This document shows, in pieces, positions 8,134-15,608 of a DNA stretch of 56,842 nucleotides. The DNA lies in the NCBI GenBank assembly GCA_023423895.1, contig JAFAER010000157.1, positions 1 to 56,842 of the forward strand, written 5' to 3'. The stretch comes from Pseudomonadota bacterium. Its GTDB lineage: Bacteria > Myxococcota_A > Polyangia > Polyangiales > Polyangiaceae. Below the pieces are notes generated by a model. It was not told where the DNA came from. It did no database searches and saw nothing but the letters and a program-made list of their open reading frames with translations. Made by a program: the position numbers and the translations under genes. Position 1 is the stretch's first letter. Each line of letters opens with the position of its first letter.

Positions 8134-8630
8134 GTGCGTCGTCCTCCTCAGTCGACCCGTCTCGCGGGTGCAATCAACAGTAGAGAGCGCGTCATCGAGG
8201 CAGATCGAACGCGATCTCGGGAGTCTGAAACTGCGTCGACGGTATCGACGTCACGCCTTCCACGTCAACGGCCCGCTGACGATCACGAAGCGCGCGTGGA
8301 CGACGGACGAGCCAAAGATTTTTTTTGTGCGCGTCGCTCGACGCCGAGGCGCGCCGAGCACGCTTCATGTGCGCCGCATCGCGACTCCAGATTCGGACAA
8401 GACTCTGGAATCGGTGCCGATCGCGCTCACGTGACTGGAAACCAAGTGCCGAATCAACAAATCAAGAGGCCTCGACGCCGCCCGTGACGATTCCGAGGCG
8501 GAGTGCTCCGAACCGGTCGGAGCACCGGAACGCCTTCTCAGCCTGCTCGCCCGTCAAGTTTTTTTTGTTTGACATGTAACGTAGGTGACCATATACGTCA
8601 TGTAGATCACCTCTGCAGGAGGACATACGA
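8134..8630. other. Divergent intergenic region with two A/T-tracts
   Basis: These 497 bases separate the divergent OmpA-like and H1-like genes. On the minus strand TTGACG (8263-8268) and GATACC (8241-8246), spaced 16 bases apart, could be the OmpA-gene promoter. Two runs of eight or more T lie near 8319-8327 and 8559-8566, unusual in this GC-rich sequence. No coding region is supported. Confidence 0.45.
8569..8597 (+). promoter_or_regulatory. Near-consensus sigma-70-type promoter of the H1-like gene
   Basis: A perfect -35 TTGACA (8569-8574) and a -10 TATACG (8592-8597) are separated by exactly 17 bases. A T-rich run sits directly upstream like an UP element. The start codon follows 34 bases after the -10, with a full AGGAGG (8617-8622). 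These features predict strong, constitutive expression. Confidence 0.75.
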
Positions 8631-8969
8631 ATGGCTGCTAAGAAGAAGGCTGGCGCAAAGAAGACTGGCGCGAAGAAGACGAAGACCACCAAGAAGGCCG
8701 CGGGCAAGACCGCGAAGAAGAAGGCGGGCGGCAAGAAGCGCGCTGCCTCCAAAAAGGCTGGCGCCAAAAAGGCTGGCGCCAAAAAGGCTGCCAAGAAACC
8801 AGCTAGAAGCGCCGCCCCCAAGGCGGCGAAAACTGGGCGGTCCGCGGCAAAGCGTTCGTCTGGTGCGGGCAAGAAGGCCCGCGGCAAGGCAGCTCCGCCG
8901 GCCGGTGTTCCGTCGATGTTGGGCGGCGCTCCCACGTCCAGCGCTGGGCTGGACGAAGGCGAGGAATAG
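8631..8969 (+). CDS. Histone H1-like lysine/alanine-rich protein
   Basis: This is a 112-residue, very basic protein. Residues 1-90 consist almost only of Lys, Ala, Gly, Thr and Ser in KKAGAKK/KKTGAKK repeats, resembling the C-terminal tail of eukaryotic histone H1 and bacterial H1-like proteins (Hc1, KdgA). The tail PSMLGGAPTSSAGLDEGEE is acidic. It probably binds DNA non-specifically and compacts or organises the nucleoid. There is an in-gene tandem repeat of 15 bases. A near-consensus promoter, AGGAGG and a strong terminator flank it, so it is an isolated and probably highly expressed gene. Confidence 0.85.
   Translation: MAAKKKAGAKKTGAKKTKTTKKAAGKTAKKKAGGKKRAASKKAGAKKAGAKKAAKKPARSAAPKAAKTGRSAAKRSSGAGKKARGKAAPPAGVPSMLGGAPTSSAGLDEGEE
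8751..8792 (+). repeat. 15-bp tandem repeat within the H1-like gene
   Basis: The unit AAAAAGGCTGGCGCC occurs twice in full and a third time in part, coding KKAGA. It is a likely site of copy-number change by slippage. Confidence 0.8.
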
Positions 8970-9000
8970 TCTCGCCGGGACCGGATCGCTGTTTTGCCTG

Positions 9001-9028
9001 CGCTGACCCGGGCATTTGCGGGTCAGCG
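9001..9028. terminator. Perfect 10-bp hairpin downstream of the H1-like gene
   Basis: CGCTGACCCG and CGGGTCAGCG form a perfect stem with an 8-base loop. There is no T-tract, so it may stabilise the mRNA end rather than terminate. Confidence 0.5.
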
Positions 9029-9036
9029 GGCAACGG

Positions 9037-9087
9037 GACGAGAGGGCGTACCCCCCTGGGGACGCCCTCTCGTCTTTTGTCGTTTTG
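9037..9087 (+). terminator. Strong rho-independent terminator of the H1-like gene
   Basis: A perfect 13-bp stem (GACGAGAGGGCGT / ACGCCCTCTCGTC) with a 12-base loop is followed by TTTTGTCGTTTT. Confidence 0.9.
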
Positions 9088-9292
9088 TCCTTTCGAGCTC
9101 AGGCGCGGGTCGAGCTCAGCTGTAGCCGCGGGACGAGGTGCCGCAAGCGGGGGCCCGGGCGGCACTCCTCGGACGATCAGCTGACGCTCGGCCCGTACGG
9201 GGAAAGTGTGTTCAGGGGATGCAGGCGAGCACCCCGAACACCTGGTGTGGCCTACCCGGCCGTACAGTGCCAAAGCCCGGGAATTGTCGAGT

Positions 9293-11014
9293 CTAGTCGC
9301 CGAGGTAGAGCTTGAGCGACTCGGCCGCTTGCCTTCGGTCGAAGGGCACGCCGCGGAGCTCGTCGCGCTGTCCGATCTGGTCGAACAGCTCCGTCAGGAA
9401 GACGTAGAAGCGCTCGGCTTCACCGACCGCGCGTTCGAGTCGTGCCGGATCGAGTAGGTCGGTCTCCTCGAGCGCGGTCAACGCGGCGATGAACGCGTCG
9501 AAGCGCGGGTAGTCCGCTGCGCGAAGGAGCGGGTAGCCCATCGCGTCGAAGTACGCGAGGAACTCTCGGACGAACTGGATGGATGAAGGGCCGCTCCAGC
9601 GATCTTCGCGGCTCGGTGTCGCGCGTGCCTTCGCTCCGAAGGCGCGGACGATCTGCGCGAACATCCAGACGTCACGCCGAAGGCGGAGCGAGAGCGAGCG
9701 TTTCGCGGCGACATCATCGAAGACGCCGTGCTCGTCGAGCCGCGCGCCGAGCGCTTTGCCGAGGACGAGCACGGCGTTCTGCAGCGCTGGACGCAGGTTC
9801 GAAGCGACGGTCGCGACCGACTTGCGGATCTGATCGAGCGAAACGCCCGCCTCGGGCGCGGCGAAATCGTGCTCGAAGGCGCGTCGGAGCTCGAGCCGCA
9901 CGTTCGCCGCGATGCCCCCGAGCGTTGCCTTGATCGACACGAGCCGATGCGCCTCGGCGAACAGCTCGTCGTATCGAGCCCGGATCTGCGACGCCGGCAC
10001 CTTGAACAGCTCTCGCTCGAAGCTCTCGGCGAGCTGCCGGCCGGTTTGTTTGCGGAGATAGTCCGTGAGCGCCCGCGCGTCGGAGCGGAGCACGCTGAGC
10101 ACGACGTACACGAGGCCGGCGGGGCGCGGTTCGCGCACGACCTGCTCGAGCAGGGCCACGTACCGGAGCATCCGGAAGAGCGCGAGGAAGGTGAGAGCGA
10201 CGAGACGACGGGCCTGCTCGCCCGGAACCTGGCGCATGAGCTCGAGAACGCGCACGTTCGTGATGCGGTCGAACTCCGGGCGGAACTCCAGGGCGACGAG
10301 CGGATTGAAGAACGCGGACTGCGCGACCTCGCGGTGCGCCATCGACATCGCCGCGTAGAAGAGCCGGAACGGAACGCGCGGAAGCCGCGTGATGCCCCCG
10401 GTCACCTCGAGCAGGTTCGTGAGCGAATGCCGCAGGATGAAAAGAGATTCTTCGGGCGTGTCCTGGGTCGCAGCCCCGCGAACGAGCCGCGTCCGCGCCG
10501 TGTCGTCTGGGAGCAGCATCTCGAGATAGCGCTGGAAGACGAAGGCTCGCTCCTGCTCGCCGAGCAGCTGCCGCGAGAGGTAGACGATCCGGTGCATCGC
10601 ATCGCGGGCGAGCGCCAGCGCGTCACGATAGTCCTGCCCTACGATCGCGGCTCGTCGAGGCGGACCCGCGTGGTTCCTCGGGTTCGCGAAGCATGCGAGG
10701 CCTTTGAGAAGCACCTCGAGCTCGAAGAGCGTGTCCTCTCGGCGTGCGCTGTCGATTCGCGAGAGCCACTGCTCCCTCGCGAGCGCTTGCTCGCGCCGCA
10801 GGCCGCGCGTGTCACGGAGCAGGTCCGCGTAGGCGTCTCCGCCGCCGTTCGCGGGCGGGATCGTCCGCGGCGTGGCCGAGAACGTCGACGCGCCGCGAGC
10901 GGCGACCGCCGAGCCCGCGCCCTGGGGCGCGCGTCCGGTGGGGGGCGCGACCGGCAGCGAGAACGGCGACCGAGGCGGCACGCTGTCTCTCGGTGGGAAC
11001 CGCGAGTCGCTCAT
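9293..11014 (-). CDS. Conserved large protein, function unknown
   Basis: This is a 573-residue soluble protein. The first 60 residues are Pro/Ala/Gly rich and probably disordered. The rest is almost entirely predicted helix, rich in Leu, Arg and Ala, with segments such as FELEVLLKGLACFANPRNH and LEVTGGITRLPRVPFRLFYAAMSMA. No catalytic motif, signal peptide or membrane segment is seen. Its start codon overlaps the stop of the upstream TrmB-type regulator gene by four bases, so both are made from one mRNA and may act together. I do not recognise the family; it resembles helical conserved proteins of myxobacteria. Confidence 0.75.
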   Translation of the reverse strand: MSDSRFPPRDSVPPRSPFSLPVAPPTGRAPQGAGSAVAARGASTFSATPRTIPPANGGGDAYADLLRDTRGLRREQALAREQWLSRIDSARREDTLFELEVLLKGLACFANPRNHAGPPRRAAIVGQDYRDALALARDAMHRIVYLSRQLLGEQERAFVFQRYLEMLLPDDTARTRLVRGAATQDTPEESLFILRHSLTNLLEVTGGITRLPRVPFRLFYAAMSMAHREVAQSAFFNPLVALEFRPEFDRITNVRVLELMRQVPGEQARRLVALTFLALFRMLRYVALLEQVVREPRPAGLVYVVLSVLRSDARALTDYLRKQTGRQLAESFERELFKVPASQIRARYDELFAEAHRLVSIKATLGGIAANVRLELRRAFEHDFAAPEAGVSLDQIRKSVATVASNLRPALQNAVLVLGKALGARLDEHGVFDDVAAKRSLSLRLRRDVWMFAQIVRAFGAKARATPSREDRWSGPSSIQFVREFLAYFDAMGYPLLRAADYPRFDAFIAALTALEETDLLDPARLERAVGEAERFYVFLTELFDQIGQRDELRGVPFDRRQAAESLKLYLGD

Positions 11015-11856
11015 CTGGACGCCTTTGGCCGTGTGCTTCGCGGCTCTGCGTCCTTCCTCGACAACAAGGTGTCCAGTCGGCCGACGCGTGGCCCGAGCAT
11101 CTTCGCCATGACGCCCTCGATGTCCCGCTGCGTCCGCTGCGACAGGAGCGTGATGTCGAGCGCCACCTGGCTCGTCGCGATCTCCGCGATGGCGGGCGTC
11201 TCACTGACGACGGCGTTGTCGGTCTCGGCCATCTCGGTCGCGCCGATGAGCGAGCGGCGGTCGTCGGCGATCACGACGAGACGGTGCTTCCAGAACTCCT
11301 CGAGGCTCTCTTCGTCCAGGCCGTAGCTGAAGACCTCGCCCGGGAGCGGCGGCAGCTCGGCGTGCGAGAAGATGACGGCGTACACCTTGCGCTTCACGGC
11401 GCGCTTGAGCTCGCCGGAGAGCTGGTCGATCTCGCGCGGCCACCCGCTCACGACGACACGCTGCTGCGCGCCGCGGATCAGCCGCTCGGCCTCTTCGAGG
11501 ATCCGCTGGTACCCGCGCACGCTGAAGGCATCGGGGGTCGGCGGCGTCACGTCGATCCGACGGATCGCCTCTTCCAGATGTTCCGCTGAAGCATCGAAGC
11601 GCTTCCGGAGCAGGACGAGGAGGTCTTCGGCGGGCGCGGGGGCAAAACGCTCCGGCGCTCCCGCGATCGAACGGGCTGCGCCGGCCTTCACGAGGCGACG
11701 AAGGACGCCGTAGACGGCGGAACGCGGAATTTGCGCGCGCACGCCGACTTCGTACCCTGTTGCAGGACTCTCCTGGAGGAGCGCGGCGTACGCACGCGAC
11801 TCGTTGAGGCTGAACCCGAGAGCCACGAGTGCGGGCACCACGTCCGGCTCGGTCAT
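11011..11856 (-). CDS. TrmB-like winged-helix transcription regulator
   Basis: This is a 281-residue protein. Residues about 1-80 form a winged helix-turn-helix: ALGFSLNESRAYAALLQESPATGYEVG then IPRSAVYGVLRRLVKAGAA, the usual TrmB N-terminus. A dimerising helix and a phospholipase-D-like effector domain follow (VVSGWPREIDQL, RLVVIADDRRSLIGATEM). The effector domain probably senses a small ligand. The ATG at 11856 follows a GGAGAAGAAG sequence; the TTG at 11892 is an alternative. It is translationally coupled to the large unknown protein downstream. TrmB proteins are commonest in archaea, but myxobacteria carry relatives. Confidence 0.8.
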   Translation of the reverse strand: MTEPDVVPALVALGFSLNESRAYAALLQESPATGYEVGVRAQIPRSAVYGVLRRLVKAGAARSIAGAPERFAPAPAEDLLVLLRKRFDASAEHLEEAIRRIDVTPPTPDAFSVRGYQRILEEAERLIRGAQQRVVVSGWPREIDQLSGELKRAVKRKVYAVIFSHAELPPLPGEVFSYGLDEESLEEFWKHRLVVIADDRRSLIGATEMAETDNAVVSETPAIAEIATSQVALDITLLSQRTQRDIEGVMAKMLGPRVGRLDTLLSRKDAEPRSTRPKASR

Positions 11857-12051
11857 GCACTTCTTCTCCCATGAATCGCGCGTCTTCACCAAGTCTCTCG
11901 GCGTCCGTGCGAATCGCTCTTCGCGGCGGCGCTCGGAAAAAATTGTCGAGCTCTTGGATACCTCGATAGGCTTCGTGCGTAGGGGCCAGGGCGAATCGAT
12001 CGCAAACGCGGTCGGCCGGCTCGATCACGGGGAAAAGAGGAGGACAACGAG

Positions 12052-12306
12052 ATGAACCTGGGCAAAACGTTGGCGATGACGGCAGTGACGGGGATGATCG
12101 CGGGTCTGGCTGCTTGCGGAGGCGAGCAGAAGCCCGCAGAAGAGCCCAAGGCCCCGACGACGGACGTCGCTCCGCCGACGGACAAGAACTGCTGCACCGG
12201 CAAGAACGAGTGCAAGGGCAAGAGCGGCTGCAAGACCGAGACGAACGCGTCGTGTGCTGGCAGCAACGAGTGCAAGGGGAAGGGCACGTCCTGCCCCAAG
12301 GCCTGA
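12052..12306 (+). CDS. Candidate RiPP precursor: Cys-rich small lipoprotein of MNIO locus
   Basis: This 84-residue protein has a hydrophobic signal (residues 5-21) ending in LAAC (Cys22). A Pro/Glu spacer leads to a Cys-rich C-terminal half with seven cysteines (47, 48, 54, 60, 68, 74, 81). Two imperfect repeats are clear: CTGKNECKGKSGC and CAGSNECKGKGTSC. A MNIO (DUF692) oxidase and a DUF2063 protein follow, the machinery that modifies Cys in bufferins, which are copper-binding exported peptides. By analogy this is the precursor, with the NECKGK repeats as core. The start has a strong AGGAGG. The lipobox-like signal may be cleaved by signal peptidase I or II. Confidence 0.8.
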   Translation: MNLGKTLAMTAVTGMIAGLAACGGEQKPAEEPKAPTTDVAPPTDKNCCTGKNECKGKSGCKTETNASCAGSNECKGKGTSCPKA

Positions 12307-12324
12307 GCGACCGCTGACCTTACG

Positions 12325-12338
12325 CGGACGCTGGCGAG
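12325..12338 (+). repeat. 14-base repeat, copy 1 (after the precursor gene)
   Basis: CGGACGCTGGCGAG occurs here, 18 bases after the precursor stop, and again at 14165-14178 after the DUF2063 gene. The inner 12-mer also occurs at 553-564 after another stop codon. Each copy sits at the foot of GC-rich dyad sequence or close to a gene end. Confidence 0.5.
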
Positions 12339-12379
12339 CGCCGAGCGCGGCCTCTCGTCGAGGGGCTGCCCGGCGCTCG
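12335..12379 (+). promoter_or_regulatory. Intercistronic hairpin between precursor and MNIO gene
   Basis: CGAGCGCCG and CGGCGCTCG form a perfect 9-bp stem enclosing a further partly paired loop. No T-tract follows. Hairpins at this position in peptide operons often damp read-through or protect the precursor mRNA, giving more precursor than enzyme; that role is an inference. Confidence 0.5.
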
Positions 12380-12443
12380 TTCCGCTTCGCGCGTTCACGC
12401 CCGGCGTCTCGGCAGTCGTCGGCCCAGGAGATACCATCTCGCC

Positions 12444-13346
12444 GTGAGCTTCCGCGAACGACACGCGATCCCCGACCTCGGCGTGGGCGTCGGCTTCCGA
12501 ATCCCGCACTACGGGCGGGTGCTCGGATCGGACGAGCCGCTGATGGACTGGTTCGAGGTCATCAGCGAGAACTTCCTCGTGGACGGAGGCCGTCCGCTCG
12601 AAAACCTGGGCCGGTTGGCGGCCAAGTACCGCGTCGTTCCGCACGGCGTCTCGCTCGCGATCGGATCCGTAGCGCCGCTCGACGACGCCTATCTCGCGAA
12701 GCTGAAGTCGCTTCTCCAGCGGCTCGATCCCCCTTGGGTGTCCGACCATCTGTGCTGGGGCCGCGCGCCCGGCGTACACATCCACGACCTTCTCCCGCTG
12801 CCGTACACGCGCGAAGCCCTCGACCACGTCGTGGAGCGCGTGAAGCGTGTGCAGGGCACGCTCGAGCGCCCCTTCGCGCTGGAGAACGTGTCGAGCTACA
12901 TGACGTATCGCGAGAGCACCATGACGGAGTGGGAGTTCCTCGACGAGGTCAGCGAGCGCGCGGACTGCGGGATCCTGCTCGACTGCAACAACGTCTACGT
13001 CTCCGCGCGAAATCATGGGTTCGATCCCGTGAGCTACATCGACGCGATTCCCGCCGATCGCGTCGTGCAGATGCACCTCGCGGGTCACACCGACAAGGGC
13101 CGCTACGTGCTCGACACCCATTCCGATCACGTGAAGGACGAGGTCTGGGAGCTGTATCGACGTGCGATCACGCGCTGCGGCGCCGTCTCTACGCTCGTCG
13201 AATGGGACGAGGACATTCCCGAGTGGGACGTCCTTGCCGCCGAGGCCTCGAAGGCCCGGACGATGCGAGCGGAGCTCATCGCCGGCCGGGGTCGAGCGGC
13301 GCTGTCGCTGCCCGGCGAACGTGTCTTGCAGACCGAGGCGGAGTGA
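12444..13346 (+). CDS. MNIO (DUF692) family multinuclear iron oxidase, BufB/MbnB-like
   Basis: This is a 300-residue TIM-barrel enzyme. All family metal-ligand regions are visible: WFEVISENFL, PHGVSLAIGS, VSDHLCWG, ENVSSYMTY, DCNNVYVSARNHG, QMHLAGH, DTHSDHV and VEWDEDIP. These supply the His, Asp, Glu and Asn residues holding two or three irons. Known members convert peptide Cys to oxazolone-thioamide (MbnB) or thiooxazole (bufferins), using O2. The start is GTG at 12444 with AGGAG 13 bases ahead. It overlaps the DUF2063 gene by one base (TGATG). The substrate should be the Cys-rich lipoprotein encoded upstream. Confidence 0.93.
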   Translation: MSFRERHAIPDLGVGVGFRIPHYGRVLGSDEPLMDWFEVISENFLVDGGRPLENLGRLAAKYRVVPHGVSLAIGSVAPLDDAYLAKLKSLLQRLDPPWVSDHLCWGRAPGVHIHDLLPLPYTREALDHVVERVKRVQGTLERPFALENVSSYMTYRESTMTEWEFLDEVSERADCGILLDCNNVYVSARNHGFDPVSYIDAIPADRVVQMHLAGHTDKGRYVLDTHSDHVKDEVWELYRRAITRCGAVSTLVEWDEDIPEWDVLAAEASKARTMRAELIAGRGRAALSLPGERVLQTEAE

Positions 13347-14158
13347 TGACGAGCCTCGCCGAGACGCAAGAACGCCTCGCAAGCGCCCTCCGCCGGGCTT
13401 CGTCGCTGAAGGACGATCCGGAGCTCACTGGTTTCGCCGAGCGCATTGCGACGGGCAATGACCAGCTCTCTCCCGTCGAGCAGGTCGACATCTACCGCGA
13501 GCAGTTCTGGCTCCGTCATGTGGACGTGTTGCGGGACGACTTTGCGTCGCTCGAGCACGCCATCGGAGAAGCCGGCTTCGAACTGCTCGCGCGGGAGTAT
13601 CTCACGGCGTGCCCGTCCGCTTCGTTCAGCCTTCGGGATCTCGGGCAGGACATGGTGCGCTTCCTCTCTGATCGGGCGCCTTGGACGGACGACCCGTTCC
13701 TCGCCGAGCTTGCCAGGGTCGAGTGGGCGTTCGTCGATGCGTTCGACGGGCCGGACGCGCCGCCGTTCGATCCGTCGATGATCGCGGGCCGTTCCGAGGA
13801 CGAGTGGCCTCGTGCGCGTATCTTGCTGCACCCGGCGCTGCAGCGCCTCGAGCTCGCGTGGCCCTCGCACGACTACCGAATCGCGGCGCGCAAGGACGAG
13901 GCGCCGTCCCGACCGGAACGCCGCGCCTGTCACGTGGTGGTGTATCGGGGGCCGGAGCTCCTGCACTGCCTCGAGATCGATCGCGATGCCGCGGCCATGC
14001 TCGACGAGCTCGCGCGTGGCACGCCACTCGGGAACGCGTGCGAGCGGGCCGCGTCCGTGTCGGGGACGGACCTCGCCGCGTTCCAGGGCAAGCTCGCCCG
14101 GTGGTTCAGCGAATGGACGTCGCTCGGCTGGATCCGAGCGGTTCAGTTCGAGAGCTGA
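13346..14158 (+). CDS. DUF2063 (BufC/MbnC-like) partner of the MNIO enzyme
   Basis: This is a 270-residue protein. The N-terminal ~100 residues match DUF2063: VDIYREQFWLRHVDVLRDDF, then LAREYLTACPSASFSLRDLG, a putative DNA-binding-like fold recruited as precursor-recognition subunit in MbnBC and bufferin systems. The C-terminal part (about 160-270) is a second small domain with a winged-helix-like end (LDELARGTPLGNACERA). Partner proteins of this type bind the precursor leader and form a complex with the MNIO oxidase. Its start codon shares one base with the preceding stop. Confidence 0.9.
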   Translation: MTSLAETQERLASALRRASSLKDDPELTGFAERIATGNDQLSPVEQVDIYREQFWLRHVDVLRDDFASLEHAIGEAGFELLAREYLTACPSASFSLRDLGQDMVRFLSDRAPWTDDPFLAELARVEWAFVDAFDGPDAPPFDPSMIAGRSEDEWPRARILLHPALQRLELAWPSHDYRIAARKDEAPSRPERRACHVVVYRGPELLHCLEIDRDAAAMLDELARGTPLGNACERAASVSGTDLAAFQGKLARWFSEWTSLGWIRAVQFES

Positions 14159-14164
14159 GCAGCA

Positions 14165-14178
14165 CGGACGCTGGCGAG
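14165..14178 (+). repeat. 14-base repeat, copy 2 (after the DUF2063 gene)
   Basis: This is the second exact copy of CGGACGCTGGCGAG, eight bases after the DUF2063 stop. A short hairpin (GGCGCG / CGCGCC) follows directly. Confidence 0.5.
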
Positions 14179-14229
14179 GGCGCGAACGCCCGCGCCACGT
14201 CGGAGCGCGGCCGAAGCCGCCGGGGCGTC

Positions 14230-14919
14230 CTACTTGCCCGCGTCCTTCGCCGAGAAGGTCTTCGGGTGGAAGTTGAACGGATAGTGCGCCCGCGTCTCGT
14301 AGCCCTTGGTGCTGGCGGCGAACTTGATCTTCTTGATGACCTCGATGATGCACTGGCCGACGCTCGGCTCGAGGATCGAGGACTTGGTCGTATCGACGGC
14401 CGCGTCGGTGACGTTGCCCTGCGGATCGATCACCCACTTGATGTCGATGTCGCCCTCGATGCCGGGATGCGCCGCGAGCGCCTTGTCGTAACAAGCGCGC
14501 GCCTCGTCGCGTCGTGCCATGACGATGACCCGGATGTCCTCCGCGCTCCGGCCGGGCTCGCGTGCGCTCTGCCCGTGCGTGCTCTTCGGACCGCCCTCGC
14601 CCTTGCTCTCCGTGGTCGTGTGAACGCTACCGCCGAGCTTCGCGCCCTGGAGATCGCCGCCGTCGCCCAGCTGCGTCGTCGTCGTCGTCCCGCCGTTGCC
14701 TCCCGACGGACCCGCGCTCCCGCCGGAGCCGGTCGACTCCGAAGAGCCCTCCTTGCCATCGGTCGCGCCCGACGTCTGCGCAGCCTCCTTGGGATCGGAC
14801 GTGGATCCTTCGGGCGCCTTCGCACCCTGGCCGTCCTTGCCGCCGCCGCAAGCGACGGCAGCCACGACCATGACCGACGAGAACATCGCGAACCCGAGAC
14901 GGAAAAGCGGCGTGCGCAT
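14230..14919 (-). CDS. AgmX/PglI C-terminal domain lipoprotein
   Basis: This is a 229-residue protein. The signal peptide ends in a lipobox (VAAVAC). About 100 residues of low-complexity Gly/Ser/Thr-rich linker follow. The last ~95 residues form an AgmX/PglI C-terminal (TonB-C-like) domain: ARRDEARACYDKAL, IDIKWVIDPQGNVTDAAV, VGQCIIEVIKKIKF and a YPFNFHP end, with the two conserved Cys. In myxobacteria such domains occur in gliding-motility and envelope proteins. The ATG at 14919 is preferred; earlier in-frame starts would put charged residues before the signal peptide. Confidence 0.85.
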   Translation of the reverse strand: MRTPLFRLGFAMFSSVMVVAAVACGGGKDGQGAKAPEGSTSDPKEAAQTSGATDGKEGSSESTGSGGSAGPSGGNGGTTTTTQLGDGGDLQGAKLGGSVHTTTESKGEGGPKSTHGQSAREPGRSAEDIRVIVMARRDEARACYDKALAAHPGIEGDIDIKWVIDPQGNVTDAAVDTTKSSILEPSVGQCIIEVIKKIKFAASTKGYETRAHYPFNFHPKTFSAKDAGK

Positions 14920-15115
14920 GTGCACGACGCTATCGGATTTGTCGCCGCTGCCCAATCGCGAACACTCGATCGGGATGTCCGGCCGCCAGAGGCGACGCGG
15001 ATGGTGTGGGATTGGAAAAGGCGCGCGTCACTGGAGGTGGTGACGTCCACGTCGAGATCGCGCCCGAGCGCACGCGAGGTGGCGAGGACGCTCTGGGGTG
15101 ATAGACAGTCACCGC

Positions 15116-15598
15116 ATGGTGCGCCGGCGCGGGCTGCTCGGAGCGATCATCGTCGGCGCCGCGATGGGGATCGGCCTCGTCGCCGGGTGTGACGACGGGC
15201 CGGTGCCGGAGCCGTGCTCGGACATCCCGGCGGGCGGCTGCCCGCTCTCGCGGGGCCTCGCGTGCGAAGATCCCGCGTGCGAAGCGGTGTACCTCTGCCG
15301 TCCGAACAACGTGTGGGAGCTCCACGAGCACTGCCCGCCGCGCGAAGCCGGTGCCCGCGGGGACGCGAGCCTCGATGCCGGAGACCCGGCGACCGGGTTC
15401 GACGCCTCCGTCGACGCGCCCCCTGGAGCATTCGGGGGCCCGAACTGCAGGTCGCTACAGGTGCCGGAGTGCCCGCTCGGTGTCGCGCTGGCGTGTGGCG
15501 CCGGTTGCTGCGGATGCGAGGACCTCTTCGTCTGCGAGGACGACGGCTGGACGATCTGGGGATCGTGCGGCGAGGGTGGCCTCGTACCGGAGCGCTGA
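15116..15598 (+). CDS. Cys-rich lipoprotein, function unknown
   Basis: This 160-residue protein starts with an Arg-rich n-region and hydrophobic core ending in a lipobox (LVAGC). Two Cys-rich blocks follow: CSDIPAGGCPLSRGLACEDPAC, interrupted by a Pro/Asp/Ala linker, then CPLGVALACGAGCCGCEDLFVC. Both blocks have a similar 'P..G.P.CPL...LAC....C....C' plan, suggesting an internal duplication of a disulfide-rich module. An upstream in-frame Met is possible, but 15116 gives the best signal. It runs convergently with the patatin gene ten bases away. Function unknown. Confidence 0.65.
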   Translation: MVRRRGLLGAIIVGAAMGIGLVAGCDDGPVPEPCSDIPAGGCPLSRGLACEDPACEAVYLCRPNNVWELHEHCPPREAGARGDASLDAGDPATGFDASVDAPPGAFGGPNCRSLQVPECPLGVALACGAGCCGCEDLFVCEDDGWTIWGSCGEGGLVPER

Positions 15599-15608
15599 CG
15601 GGCGCGAG

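Larger units (their letters stand above)
8970..9292. other. Intergenic region holding hairpins
   Basis: No gene is supported. The left part carries the two hairpins listed separately. A further imperfect hairpin (CGAGGTGCCGC / GCGGCACTCCTCG) lies near 9133-9170. The right end is the 3' flank of the minus-strand gene at 9293. Confidence 0.5.

Noticed and set aside
8316..8330. T-run as a rho-independent terminator
   Set aside because: No stem of useful length precedes the T-run; both flanking genes face away from it.
8751..8792. CRISPR-like array in the 15-base tandem repeats
   Set aside because: The units are directly adjacent without spacers and encode Lys/Ala residues of the H1-like protein.
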